Origin: Adineta ricciae
Lineage: Eukaryota; Rotifera; Eurotatoria; Adinetida; Adinetidae
DNA: 64,000 nucleotides
Assembly (NCBI GenBank): GCA_905250025.1
Contig: CAJNOJ010000056.1
Location: 62,001 to 126,000, forward strand
Direction of reading: 5' to 3'
Position 1 is the stretch's first letter; each line of letters opens with the position of its first letter. Positions 22,702 to 35,031 of this stretch are shown here, piece by piece. Position numbers and translations under genes: made by a program. The notes under the pieces are model-generated. The model was not told the origin of the DNA and searched no databases. It worked only from the letters and a program-made list of their open reading frames with translations.

Positions 22702-25700
22702 TTATAAATCTTCTATGCTTATATGGACGAAAATAGTTCCATGAATGTAATCACCATCTTTAGCTTTCAATTTAATATGCCTATAGCCGAGTTGTAGTGC
22801 TGTAAATGGATAGCAAGCTTGGCCAAGAAACGACGAGCCACTATGCCGATCTTCATCACGTACTTGAAATTTGAGTAAACATAACTCCGGACAATAAATA
22901 TCTACATGACATTTGTAATTCCAAATCGGATTTAGGCCATTATTTCGTACAGCAGGTGTACGATGTTTGGTTGAATCTACTTCAATACCATATGTACTGA
23001 TTTCGACATACGGATCAGAAATATCTGAATCATTCGGAGCATTTTTTTCCTTTGGTAGATGTTGTCCGCTAATCACTTGTATTGTGATACGTTTCGCCTT
23101 TCTCTGGACGGCATTTTTTGGATCGAATGTTGGGTTATCGGACAGTAGAAATGATGGTTTGAGTAAATAACCACATCCACCATTATCACTAAAAAAACCA
23201 TATTGAAGACACATTGATTCATCATTCTTTTGATAATTCAATGCAGCCATTTGTACACCTAAAACAACACTCAGATATTTCGTTGTAGTTCGATTTACAG
23301 TGGCAGCGTTTTACCATAAGTCCAGTAAGTCATCGGATTTATATTGCTCGAATCTTGTCGTTTGGTTCCCGGATAAACTCGTACTAGATGTTTGCTTGTT
23401 AGCTTGATCATATCTAAATGTTCGGGTGAATTGACTTCGATTAAATCATCTGCTTTCGATTCTTTGAACGAAATCGAATGGATACATTTCTCTATTTAGT
23501 GCAACAAAAATTCATTTAATGAAATTTGAAGTTCAGAAATGAATCTTTACGTGTTGACATTGTATGCTCGATGTTTGTAAATGAGACAATTTGAGCATAT
23601 ATAATCAGTTTAGCAAATTCAGGATGATAACTCTAAATATGTACGGTTAATTTCGAAGATGAACATAAGACAAGGGGATGAATACTTTAGGATTTGGTTC
23701 GGTTTCGTCGTTGCTTCGATTAGATTTCGGATCAGCTGGTAGTTTGCCTTTTGGATTTCGTCGACTCTATTATATCAAAAGACTTTCGTGATATGTTAGA
23801 AATTGATTATGATCATTACCCGAATAAGTACTTTATATTTCAAATCCTCTGGAGATGGCAATTGATTGACTTTTGACCTTAACGGTTCAGTTAACAAACG
23901 ATCTACGACAGAGAAAATATAGCAAGTTGGTACAAATCGATGGAAATGAATAACCTTTAAATATACGCTTTAAATGTCTTGCCATCACACCTTGTTGCTC
24001 GTATGAGCAATGATTTTCAATATTTAAAAAGAGTGGGTATCTATGAATAGAGGCAAAAATTGACATAAGTTTCCTAACAGCAATGTTTTCTTACGGTGAA
24101 ACCGCAAATGCTTGCGTTTCAATAGCAAAAAGAATTTCATGCAGAGTGATTGCTCTGGTCCAGGTATTTGCATGATAGACAATCGGTTCGCCATCTTCGC
24201 CATCATAACAATCCACTAGAAACTCTCGCAATAAGTAAAAGCACAACAAACTCACAGCACAGCTTACTTTCTACAGCACGACAACCTGTTCGTAATGCAT
24301 GAATATATGTTTCGGGTGTGCAGTCACCATACACTTGACTGTCACGTATATAACTAATAAAACGAACATTATATTGCTAGATAACATTTGAAAGATGTCA
24401 CATTACGTATTATGCGATGTAGCAATGAAATAATCGGTGATTGGTCGCGTCATATCTTGATAAACTCGATGCGCTTTATCAGCATTCATTAGACAAAATT
24501 CATCATGAAGTAAGAATAACCGCAGACCATCGACACCGATTTCTTCACAGGTCGATCCTTCGTCGGATGGTTCGAATTTGGCGATTAATTTCGAACAATC
24601 TTCAATGGTCACATCTCGCATATGTTGTTCTTTCTGCAAGAATTTTTGAAATTGCTCAACAGTGAGGTAATTATTGTCATGAACGGTCTTCGTCAATGAT
24701 GGAGAGCGACTCGTGCCAGTTTTCTTTCGTATTTTCGGTCGCGGTTGAGCATTAGATGGCTGACTTTTCGACGAGGACCTCCAACAGCTGTTTGATAACA
24801 CATCCGGCGGTTGACTAAGTGGATTTGCATGCGACAATGTCGAAATAACTTCATATTTAGCAAGAAAGTCTGCCAATTGTTTCGGAGTGCTGCTATTATA
24901 CCTAGAATTCGGTGAGAAATCGAATGCGATTGTGGAGAAGAAAAAATGCATACTTACTGACAAAGTATTTTAATTAACTCCGGTCGATATGAAACAAATT
25001 TATAGAATGAAATAAACTCATCTTTGTCTAAATTTCTTAACTCGTCATAGTTGTCTCGACGAATATTGGCTTGATTAAAGTACTGATCGATTTCTCGCTC
25101 ATCCAATTCGATATTGAGTAAGAACAGAAGCCGTCGAACTTCACGTCGATTTAAATGGCCGGAATGATCATGATCGGCTTCCGAATACATCGACCAAAGC
25201 CATCGATCAGTTATTTCGTAATGAGAACGAACATGAGAACGATAACGACCAATTAGATATTCGAGACCTTGAATCCATTGTGAACGAATTTCTTCCGAAT
25301 CAGCAAGTAGATCAAGCGAATGTCGATTATTATCATAAAGAATCGAAAATGCTAAGTGAATTTTATCGTTCGTTATTTTTCCTTTACGTAAATATCTCTT
25401 CCAAACAGTCGTGGTAAAACCGGATCGAACCTGATCAATATCTTTGATCTTACCTAAAAACAACCAATATTATGATTCATCACATAAAAGGATGAGTAAT
25501 ATTTTTACATGCTTCGTGTTTGGAACGATGTGATGATCCTTGGTAATGAATCGCGTCTTCCGATAAATTAAGATAATAGATTCGAGCATAAGTTCGGCCA
25601 TTAGATTTGTGTTTAATAAATGTAACTCGACGTTTGAGACGATCAACCAAATTGCGTTTCTGCAATTCAGTCAGACCAGAGGGATCTATACTCATCAATC

Positions 25701-25772
25701 TAAAATAATCAATTTATCAGGAAATTTTCGGGTTAATCATAAAGCAAACCTTTGCCACTTGGTCTCGTCCAT
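22702..25772 (-). CDS. Phosphoinositide-specific phospholipase C, delta-like (copy 1)
   Basis: About a dozen exons. The first is short (25772-25751, MDETKWQR), then 25701-25507, 25455-24954 and onward to the stop at 22702. Order: PH domain (KSNGRTYARIYYLNL, KIHLAFSIL); EF hands including a canonical loop ADHDHSGHLNRRE; catalytic X domain with TSHNTY, the acidic pair in VEMDCYDG, IVYHANTW and NIENHCSYEQQ; a Lys/Arg-rich X-Y linker; Y domain (RVYPGTKRQDSSN, VQMAALNYQ, NGGCGYLLKP); and a C-terminal C2 domain (ITIQVISGQHLP to the end). The catalytic His/Asn/Glu/Asp residues seen in PLC-delta are present, so it probably hydrolyses PIP2 to IP3 and DAG with calcium dependence. A Pro/Ser-rich insert lies between the EF-hand halves (~residues 255-300). 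Confidence 0.88.
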
Positions 25773-25970
25773 AATTTCGCAGAGAGAAATTTACTCAGTG
25801 CATCGAAGGTTCGTTTATATTTATTAGTAACTGAAGCAATTTTTTTTTTCGTATCATAAAAATAGCAATATCAAATCAGTCTGACAAGTGGCGAGAATAA
25901 GAGAACGAACGAGCGAAAAAAAGGTGTAAAAATTGATACGTTCTTTTTTCCTGTGACAAAAATACATATA

Positions 25971-26808
25971 TTATGTTTCTTGATGAAGAGTGTTCTTCTT
26001 CCAGTATTGAATTAGACCACCATTTTCACCTATGACTGGATCCATTCGTGGGACTTCGACCTGTTAATTAGAAAATTTTAACCATGTAATTGCACATGTA
26101 TCGAAATAAGAGAAGAAAACACAATTTGAAAGTCATCAGACTGTTTACAAAAGAAATATCATCAACCTTTAGAGTATGCAACTCAATGAAATAGAACAAA
26201 AACCATCTGGTACATATTTTGAACGCTAGCAGAAGACATGCATAAAGTAAATCTCAACGAAACTATGAAAATAAAGATGAAAGTGTGAATCCAGGATCCT
26301 AAACATGAAGAAGAAAGCTAACGCAAAATTTCGCACGTTAAATTACTTTTTTCATGTTGTCTTCAGCTTTCCGTCTTTCTTCTGCATCTTTTCCGTAGTT
26401 CATATCGTAACTTCGTCCATCTAAGTCATACGCTCCGACCACAGCGAACTCGGAATCTTGTCCGATATTTTTATGCGCAACACCGGTAGGAATCAAAATG
26501 CAGTCACCAGCATTCAGTTCGACATCTTTTCGCACTTGTTCATCATCTCCACCTAATCGTACTTGCACATGGCCAGCGTAGCATCCTAATGCTTCATGCG
26601 CAGTCGAATGGTAGTGATGAAAAGTGAATATTCCATCTCGCCATGATTGACCGAAGTTATTCCGTTTGAATAGTTGTTCCCAGTTCGAAGCTGAGACTGA
26701 TCTAGAGTCAAATACTTGCCGATAAACAATGACAGGTAGTTGATTGTTATTAGGAAAGAATTTTCCATCATCGCGAACAAAAAACGTGTCAATTTTCATG
26801 TTACTCAT
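25971..26808 (-). CDS. YjlB-type cupin protein
   Basis: Two exons, 26808-26347 and 26060-25971 (phase 0), give about 183 residues. The single cupin barrel has the metal-site signature FHHYHSTAHEALGCY and the second motif CILIPTGVAHKN. These match the bacterial YjlB family (small cupins of ~160-180 residues with HHYHSTxHE and GVAHK). The second exon supplies the family's C-terminal tail (VPRMDPVIGENGGLIQYW), so the exon-1 reading past its donor is not the true end. The start is MSNMKID at 26808; an in-frame Met at 26865 would add a hydrophobic stretch. The biochemical role of YjlB proteins is not established. The gene lies 155 nt after the FARS2 stop on the same strand. Confidence 0.8.
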
Positions 26809-26962
26809 TTTAGAATGAAATAACGGGGTGATAATCTGAAGCAGTAGTACAGACAAAGATCTCATCTTAAATAGAAAACAATAAATTTTCCTGAAAAAGC
26901 GTTTATTGAGAACAGGATATGACGTCAAACTCATATTTATTTCATTGAAAACAAATCTACTC

Positions 26963-28376
26963 TTAGCGAATTTCGGCACCAAATTGAGCTATACAATAAC
27001 GCTCAATATCTTTATGTATCATATTTATTTCATTCTTTGTTAATGTGCGATCTGGCGAACGATAAATAATGCGATACGTTTGCGAATGTCGATCTTTCTT
27101 TTTGTGATAAAATTCATCGGTTAACATTACTTGTTCGACTAGATCGCCACCAATTGTCCGAACTAAGTCGTAGAAATCCAACGGATCAATTTTAGCTTTG
27201 CCTAACCACATTGACAGATCGTTAATGCATTGAGGATAAATACTAATCGGTTTGTATCGAACTGAGCGTGTCGAATCATCGAATGCAAATTGCGAGAGAA
27301 AACCTGAATCATTCGACCAAAACAAACGAATATCAGGAATACCGTACATTATCATAGCGATACGTTCTAGACCAAGGCCAAATGCCCAGCCAATATGATC
27401 TCTTCCCAATCCGGAATTTTCCAAGACGTGATGTTCCATAATACCACAGCCGAGGAGTTCGTACCATTTGCCATCGATTTCAACTTCATATTCCCACGAT
27501 GGATGCGTGAAAGGAAACGTGGCATCGACCCATCGAGAATTCAACGTTGAGGCGTCGGGAAAGAGAGTTTTGAATAGGTCAGTAATCGTTTGTTTTAGCG
27601 ATGCTTCGACTAATTTAACTGCTTCAAGTGTATGTCCTTCTTGCTTGGTTGCATCTCGGTGCTCTAAATATATCAAATACTAAAAACTCATCATTCGACA
27701 TTTTCTTACCATTTGCTGCAAAGATCTGTAGATCTTTTGTTTCACCACGAACATTCTTATTGTCAACGAATAATTGTTCTTTATTGAACAACTGTACACC
27801 TTCGCATTGATGAAAGATAGGATAATGCGTTGGATCGATGCTATCTCGTCGGTAGACATCTCCAATGCACAAAAACGCATCTAAACCTGACCGGATAAGA
27901 TCGACTTGATGCGCAGATGTGTGTGCTCGAAGGAGCGTATTCGCGTTGATGTAATAATTCATAGATTTCGTTCGACTGACATGATCTTTAGGAATGCAGA
28001 TCGAATCGAAATTTTGCTCGACGGTCACGATTGGCGAAAGATTGTCAATGATCGAAAACTTGGGCGATAGTTTTCTCGGATCATATTGTTGGTAGAAATA
28101 CTGACGAAGTCGACTGCTCAAATGACAGAGTGGATGGTGCTTTTGTTTATGTAAATTCTGACCAATACGTGAAAGAATATGTGGTGTGACATTTGTCCAA
28201 GAATCAGTTGAATAATTTTGATTGTTAATCACTAACTCGGGTGGATAAGTGACTGTCTGTTTGATTGGATCGTATTCAATATTGAATGGATTGAATTTCT
28301 TCTGTGGTTTAGTACTATTCGTACGCAATAGATATCGAATTGATGAACGAGGAAGAAGATGTTTCAAAATGATCAT
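26963..28376 (-). CDS. FARS2: Mitochondrial phenylalanyl-tRNA synthetase
   Basis: Two exons, 28376-27710 and 27663-26963, join in phase 1 (G|AG = Glu) to give about 455 residues, like human FARS2 (451). The N-terminus MIILKHLLPRSSIRYLL is a mitochondrial presequence. Class II catalytic elements include SAHQVDLIRSG, GDVYRRDSIDPTHYPIFHQ (motif 2), WYELLGCGIMEHHVL and GWAFGLGLERIAMIMY (motif 3). The C-terminal ferredoxin-like anticodon-binding domain starts at YPQCINDLSMWL and ends TLTKNEINMIHKDIER. It charges mitochondrial tRNA-Phe as a single-chain enzyme. The upstream mitochondrial IF3 gene stops only 71 nt before this ATG. Confidence 0.93.
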
Positions 28377-28447
28377 CTAGAAAATTTAGAGAATATTTCA
28401 AACAGAACAAACGGAAGTTTAAACTAAACTGATGACAAGAACACGAA

Positions 28448-29364
28448 TTATACAGATTTTTTACGTTTATGCTGAAAAGGTGTAGAACGTTTATCATTCT
28501 CGGCTTTGGTGTTCGTATCATCTGTCGATGTGGTTGATTCCGGCTTTTTCGTTGGCTTGTCTGTTTGTAATTTTGATGGAACAATCAGAATAATCGAACG
28601 AGTGCTTTTCGAATTTGTATGGACTTTAGGAAATTCTTCTAAAAACGGTTTCAGTCGCTCGAGAAAGTCTTTCTGTTCATTGGCACGTTCAGCCTAAAAG
28701 AACAATTCGTTCAATAGAGGCAACTTTCGTCACAACTATGATTTTAGGTTACACAAGATCTAGAGAGAGAGAAGCGGACCGTTGTCCGCATATCAAATTA
28801 GTTCTACTTACCAATCGTTGAGTTTCTTTTTCATCAATAGCGCGTCCAAAGTCTAATGAAAACCGAATACTCGAACCTTTAGCATACGCTGCTTTGGCTT
28901 GTCCTAATTTTGTTAACAGATCGTTTTCGGCAATAGTTGCTCGAAGTCGAACAACGAAATCAGTGATTTTCTCATTGGCTAATTCTTGTTTCTTATTCGT
29001 CCGCGTTTCGTCTCGTACTTGTGCTAAGCGTTTACCAGTCATTAATCGGACATCAGGTGGATCGTTTGATTCATCGAAAAGAACAAGAATTAACTCCCGA
29101 AATTTGGCTAATTTTTGAGCTTCGATTAATGGCATGCGACCAAGTGATTGTTTACTCTCTTCATCGAATAAATTCACTTCCAAATGTTGATTTCCTGGTG
29201 TAACACTAAGGAAAAGAAACTGAAAGAAAATCTTTTTCTTAAACAAAGGAACCTTCTTCAACAAATCTTTTCTGAATGAGCCCTACTCTAACATTCTCTG
29301 TGTCATTTCTCGCTAGAATTCGCATGTGAAGTAGGTTCCTTAATTGGCTGTATTCATGTAGCAT
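28448..29364 (-). CDS. MTIF3: Mitochondrial translation initiation factor IF-3
   Basis: Secure exons are 29204-28812 and 28693-28448. An upstream exon starting at the ATG at 29364 (MLHEYSQLRNLL) is possible but its donor is not clear, so the 5' end is uncertain. The protein follows MTIF3: an N-domain core HLEVNLFDEESKQSLGRM, then DESNDPPDVRLMTGKRL, a linker, the C-domain IRFSLDFGRAIDEKETQRL and a polar Lys-rich tail (HKRKKSV). IF-3 prevents premature association of mitoribosomal subunits and checks start-codon pairing. It sits between RanGAP1 and FARS2 on the same strand. Confidence 0.75.
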
Positions 29365-29718
29365 ACCCAAGTTTAGTCGGTACAAGAATTTTCTTTTTTG
29401 AATAGTATTGCGAGAGAAAACGAGTAGAAACAATGAGTTGATTTGTCAAAAACCGTCTGAACATGTTTATCTTGAAATATACAATAACAGAAAAACAAAA
29501 TGATGAAAGAAAGACAAAAAGAATTCATGTATAGGCATCTATTTCTTGTTTGAAATTCATAACAAAAATAGGTACAAGACAGTGAACAAAAACGAAATGT
29601 TTTATCATCCTTTCAAAGCTGATAATAATTGTTGTTTGATTTCGGGAGATAGTGATGAATTTTTGTCATTCCTAGGAATACAATTAGAATTGACAATTTG
29701 TTTCAAACAAAACTTGTC

Positions 29719-32037
29719 TTACGGAGCATTTTGTAGGAAAACAGACAGGAGATTTTTGGTTGATTTCGGTAAGCATTTATTCACATCGATCAAGGTGCGG
29801 AAGGTTCGATCACGTTGATTTGTTGTTCGACGTTGACGTCCTGTTTGTTCATCCTGAATCCAAACAACGTTCCTATGTCTTCCGTAAAAAATATTATTGA
29901 ATACGTACTTTAACAAAGCCCAAAGCAACGAGTAGACGTTCGTTAAAATTACGTTCGCTATCCGGTGTGAAGGTTAATGCTTTCAAAGTATTTGCTAAAG
30001 AAAACATTCACATTCGTATGAGAAGGATGACAATGAAAGAATCCTACTGGCTATGGAGGTGGCATCGTTTTGAGAAATAGAATTGTCGTTCCAAACTTCG
30101 TCAAGTAATTTTACAGCACGTTCTGTGGATTGATCGTCATTCTGAAAGAATCGATAAAGAAGTCGTCGAAAGATTGCACTGAACTTATACGAACTTTAAG
30201 ATGTTCCTTGACTTTATCGAGATTAGTAAATGATGCCAATTTCGGTTCGGTAGTTGCTTGTGAACCGAAACTGAATGGTGAACATACATTAACATTTGCC
30301 AATAAACTTGATAGACCACTAACAGATTCGGGTTGAGCGGGCGTTGTTTTGTTGGAGCCAAATTGAAAATTGTTCCATGCCGGTGGTTGATTGGCATTTT
30401 GGCCAAAAAAGAAGGATGGAGATTCCACATCTTCTTCGTTGTCCTCTTCACCTTCGTCATCTTCGTAATCTTCATAGTCTTCTTCGTTTTCATCGTCGTC
30501 ATCCTCATAGTTCTCATCACCGTCACCTTCGCCTTCTTCGTCACTTCCTTCGTCATCGCTGTAAGAACATCAAAATCGAAGAAACTCTTCGCCATAAGCT
30601 CGTTCACTTACTCGAAAACCATTTGATTCACAAAGCTCGTGTTTTCAAGCGCATTACGAATTTCATCGATTCCGTCCGGACCAAAACAATTACCTACAAT
30701 AAATTGCATTTTCCTTCACAAGAACACATTTCTCAAATTTACAAACCATTCAAATCTAGAACTCGCAGCGATGGCATATTCTTCACGGCATGTGCTATTT
30801 CCATGGCACCTTCGGTATTCATATCATTGCATCCGAGATACAATTCCTAAAAAGTTCAGCTCACATCAGCGATCTCGATCAACGCATGTCTTTACCTTCA
30901 GATTTTTGTGTGAAAATATCGCCCGAGCAATAGCATTTGCACCTTGTGTACGAATCAACGACGATTCCAGATTAATGATTTCCAATTTGGGCAGCTTTTC
31001 AATAGCTGATGCTAATTTAGGAGCAGCCAGCGTGATTGTATTGTCATTTAAATCAATAACACGTAAATTCTGATTACTGACAAATGCGCTTGTCAACGCT
31101 TCGATGCCGGGTGGACGAATGCCATTCTGTGGCATACGAATGACTTCCAATGTGCCTATTAGCTATGTATAAGAAAAGCAAAACATGGGTGAAAATCGCT
31201 CTCGAGAAGGAATTTTACTTCGAAAGCTTTTGACAACGCTTGTGCACCTTCGTTCTCCAATCGATTTCGGCCGGCAACAAACTGCTTCAAAGCAAGTTTA
31301 CCTCCGCTATTCTGATGAAGAGCAATCAAAGCTTCTGCTAGCAACTAAAATAACAATTCGACTTCGTTTTTCAATCAAACGAGGAAAACATCTTCTCAAC
31401 AAACTTTTCCACCACCAATACCCATACCACAATTGTTCAAACGAAGTTCTTCTAATGTGTAGCATGCCGATGATGAGAGAAATGTTTTAAGTCCTTCGAC
31501 TCCAATTGGACCAAATGCATTGTCGCTTAAATTGATTTCAACGATATGACAACCATTTGTAATTAAACCCTGAGTTAACTTAATCTATAAAATAGAATAC
31601 GATCAGTAAGTTTTTCGAAATCGAACGGCATAGAAGATAAATCATACCAATGACGGTGGTACTTCAGTTTTTAATCGAGTCGTGAATAAGTCATTCCAGA
31701 TGAGACGCTAAAAAGAGAAGTTCATTGCAAAACATTAGACGATCAATTCTATTTACTTCGATTTCACTATGTTTTTCTAATGCTTTGCCGATCGCTGTAG
31801 CTGCATCTTCATTGATTGTGTTTCCTTCAAGACGTAAAGCCACTAATTGCTGACATTTCTCAATTTCATCACATAATTCTTTGACTGAAAGCAGAAGAAG
31901 ATTCACTAAATGTGCAAGATCAAGAAAATGAAAGCAATAAAACTACCATCATATGCATTGTTTCCTTTTAAACCCCGATTAGCCCATGATAATTCATGTT
32001 CGGTTGATTTCAAACTTTTAGACAGATTATCGGTCAT
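29719..32037 (-). CDS. RANGAP1: Ran GTPase-activating protein 1
   Basis: About nine short exons from the ATG at 32037 to the stop at 29719. The N-terminal region ([13 protein letters not shown]) leads into RanGAP-type leucine-rich repeats: [80 protein letters not shown] and [16 protein letters not shown] strongly acidic stretch of about 45 Glu/Asp follows (positions ~30550-30420), as in animal RanGAP1. A Phe/Asn/Pro-rich segment and a helical C-terminal domain ([25 protein letters not shown]) end the protein. It stimulates GTP hydrolysis by Ran at the cytoplasmic side of nuclear pores. The tail is shorter and less conserved than in vertebrates, and no clear SUMO-acceptor motif was identified. 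Confidence 0.88.
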
Positions 32038-33447
32038 AATTGTACGTTGATGAAATGGATTGAAACTAGAATACTCAGACGATTTTTCGTATAATAAACG
32101 TAATTTCTTTGTTTTTTATTATTGCATCTCAACTCCAATAGAAACACGTTTTCTTGTACGATAGATGTCTCCCAGTGACAGTGCGAGATATATTTTTCAA
32201 CGCGTGGATTTCTGAACGTATTACTGCAGTCTACAAACGACCGACAGATTTAACACGATCACCATCATAAACAGAGTTCTTTCTCTTTGTCGAATGTTAA
32301 CATATGACTATTTTAAGATTGAACGCAGCGTACTTCTCGCATGAGATTACAATATAGAATAATACTTCGTGCGCGTTCTTTCATTCATTATTATACTGTT
32401 CCCTTTTAATCCTCATCATTTCGTAACTCCTACATGAATAATTTTACACCAGACGTCAAAGGAACGTTCGTTCGTCTGACTAATTTTGTTTGCCTAAGGG
32501 CAAATTTATTTTGAGTCATTAGTAGATGCCTCTCGAATAAACGAAACAAACGCTGAATTGCAAAGAGAAAAATCCACGACGTGTACACGATCCATAAATT
32601 ATTTGTGTTCGTAAAAGAAAAAAAATAGAAAGTGTAGTGTTTCTCGTCGTTTATTTACGACGAAGAAAAAAGGGTGATTAAAGGAGGGTTGGAGAGCATA
32701 ATGGAGATGAGGGCAAAGGAAAAAAAAGAGAACAGGAACATCAGGGTAAAGCAGAGAAAGTTTTCATCATATATATAGAAATTCCATCGTAAGAAAATCT
32801 TTGTCTTAGATTCAGAATAGGTGTATGTTTTCGATGTTTGCCTTTTCGCGGTGAAAGAGCTAAATATACTAGACTTATTTTGCACTCCTATTTGCGTTCT
32901 ACTTTTTCAGCGATACTCTTATCGACGATTCTAGGTCATTATGACGATGGGGAAACAAAAGATTTCGATTATTCGTCATGGAAGTTAAAGGTACAGATAA
33001 AAGTCGTCGATAACGATGCCTCGAACTCGCTATCTACAAAAATAACTATATAGAAAGAAAATTCGTTCGTTTAACTTAGAAGAAGTAAATTTTCATCAGC
33101 TAGGTTGGGATAAATATCTTATTTTAAGATTTATTATCGGTTTTCGACGAGCAGTCATGATGAGAAAGGCTCGAGAAAGTTGTTTTTTTTTTCTATTATC
33201 TAGATAAAATATCATGGTGCGATAGATGCCCTTATACTTATCAGAGATTGTATTCGATATACTACAAATAGAATATAAAACTCGATGTTTCTGAGCAGAA
33301 CTAGTATTTTCCTCTATCAAAATATTTGAAAAATGTTATCTTTCGAGTTGATTTTTGTTATGTATATAAAGCGTGGTGGTCTTCATTTTCTTAATATCAA
33401 TCTATTTTAGATTGTAGACAAGAGTCGGTTTATAGCATAATATAACA
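32038..33447. other. Divergent intergenic region, RANGAP1 / desaturase
   Basis: A 1.4-kb AT-rich region between two divergent genes, probably holding both promoters. A TATA box for the desaturase is visible at 33363-33370. ORFs here (for example 32655-32885) show no domain features. Confidence 0.5.
33363..33370 (+). promoter_or_regulatory. TATA box of the desaturase gene
   Basis: TATATAAA followed by GCG lies 78 nt upstream of the desaturase ATG at 33448, the usual spacing for a TATA box plus a short 5' UTR. Confidence 0.55.
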
Positions 33448-34890
33448 ATGGTGTACATCATCGACGAAGACAAGACGTCGAGCACATCTATGCCGTATGT
33501 TCCAACACCATTAGATTTGCCGACTCCAGTTATTGAACGTAAAACAACACCGATAACTGAACAAATGGCAAGTAGATTTCAAGCATCCAAAGAAGAAGAG
33601 GAAGATTTTATCAAGAATAATTACGTTGCACGAACGTTATTGAATGAACCTCAACTACCACCTGTGACCTGGTCAAACTGGTATAAACATGTCAACTGGC
33701 CTCAAGCAACCTTATTATGTCTTGAACCTTTCGTCGCACTCTACGGTCTATTCACAACAGCATTTATGTGGCAGACGGTCGTTTTTACAATCATCTGGTA
33801 CTTTCTGACTGGTTTTGGTATTACAGCTGGTTATCATCGTTTATTTGCTCATCGTTCATACGAAGCTAAAACACCATTGAAATATTTATTGTTGGTTTTA
33901 GCTGCAGGCTCAGTTCAAGGTTCTGCTCAATGGTGGGCACGTGGTCACCGAGCCCATCATCGTTATACTGATACGGATCTCGATCCATACAGCGCACACA
34001 AAGGCATTTTTTATTCTCACATTGGTTGGTTAATCTTCAAACCACGTCGAAAACCAGGCGTAGCTGATATAACTGATCTTTCACGTGATAAGACTGTTCA
34101 ATGGCAACATCATCATTATTTGACATTGGCTTTCTTCATGGCATTTGTTTTTCCCACTCTTCTTTGCGGTCTCCTTTGGGGCGATTATCGTGGTGGTTAC
34201 TTTTTTGCCGGTGTTCTCCGTCTCGTATTCGTTCATCATTCAACTTTCTGTGTTAATTCATTAGCACATTATCTAGGTGATGCACCATTCGATGACCGAC
34301 ACACACCTCGTGACCACTTTATAACCGCTCTTGTCACACTTGGCGAAGGCTATCACAACTTTCATCATGAATTTCCATCCGATTACCGCAACGCACTCAA
34401 ATGGTTCCAGTACGATCCAACAAAAAATCTTATTCAATTCTTCAAAAGGATTGGACTTGCTAGTAATCTTAAAGAATTCCCTCAAAATGAAATTCAAAAA
34501 GGTCGTTACACAATGGTACGTAAAGCACTAAATCAATTTGGACGAACTATCACTTGGCCAAAAGGCGATGAAGAATTACCGTTGATTTCTTATGAAGAAT
34601 ATCAAGATTTAGCAAAAAAGGACGATGGTCGTGTACTAGTCTTAATCGCCGGCTTTATTCACGATGTTAGCAATTTTATTGATTCACATCCCGGTGGTCG
34701 AGCGTTGATTCGAAGCTACGTTGGCAAGGATGCGACTGTTGCATTCTACGGTGGTGTACATGATCACAATACTGCAGCACACAATATGCTAGCGATGATG
34801 CGAGTTGCTGTTTGTAGATATGGTGGTGAAGTGGAACATCTGAAGAGAAGATTAGGACATATCCAAACGCCGACTCCTATTTTTGCCTAG
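33448..34890 (+). CDS. Delta-9 acyl-CoA desaturase fused to cytochrome b5 (Ole1-type)
   Basis: One uninterrupted ORF of 480 residues. A membrane desaturase domain (~65-340) has the three His boxes HRLFAH, HRAHH and HNFHH, each in Ole1-like context (HRLFAHRSYEA, HRAHHRYTDTDLDPY, EGYHNFHHEFPSDYRNA), and hydrophobic pairs around ~88-125 and ~225-265. A C-terminal cytochrome b5 domain (~385-465) has the haem-ligand motif HPGG in FIDSHPGGRALIRSYVGKDAT and a second His region near YGGVHDHNTAAHN. Fungal Ole1 has exactly this arrangement, whereas typical animal SCDs use a separate cytochrome b5. It should introduce a cis-delta-9 double bond in stearoyl/palmitoyl-CoA at the ER. AATAAA lies about 70 nt past the stop. 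Confidence 0.92.
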   Translation: MVYIIDEDKTSSTSMPYVPTPLDLPTPVIERKTTPITEQMASRFQASKEEEEDFIKNNYVARTLLNEPQLPPVTWSNWYKHVNWPQATLLCLEPFVALYGLFTTAFMWQTVVFTIIWYFLTGFGITAGYHRLFAHRSYEAKTPLKYLLLVLAAGSVQGSAQWWARGHRAHHRYTDTDLDPYSAHKGIFYSHIGWLIFKPRRKPGVADITDLSRDKTVQWQHHHYLTLAFFMAFVFPTLLCGLLWGDYRGGYFFAGVLRLVFVHHSTFCVNSLAHYLGDAPFDDRHTPRDHFITALVTLGEGYHNFHHEFPSDYRNALKWFQYDPTKNLIQFFKRIGLASNLKEFPQNEIQKGRYTMVRKALNQFGRTITWPKGDEELPLISYEEYQDLAKKDDGRVLVLIAGFIHDVSNFIDSHPGGRALIRSYVGKDATVAFYGGVHDHNTAAHNMLAMMRVAVCRYGGEVEHLKRRLGHIQTPTPIFA

Positions 34891-35031
34891 TTGTTCGTTT
34901 GCTTTTGTTATTGTAGAGAATTTCCGTTCTATTATCTAGATCTTGATCAAAGATTATAAAAATAAATTAAGATGATCCTAATGCTTAGTCGTATTTATTA
35001 TAAATATAAATCACAGATAGAGTACGAGTCT

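Noticed and set aside
26338-26346. Cupin protein ending in KKVI at 26338
   Set aside because: The gtaatt after KK is a donor. The exon at 26060-25971 supplies the conserved YjlB C-terminal tail in frame.
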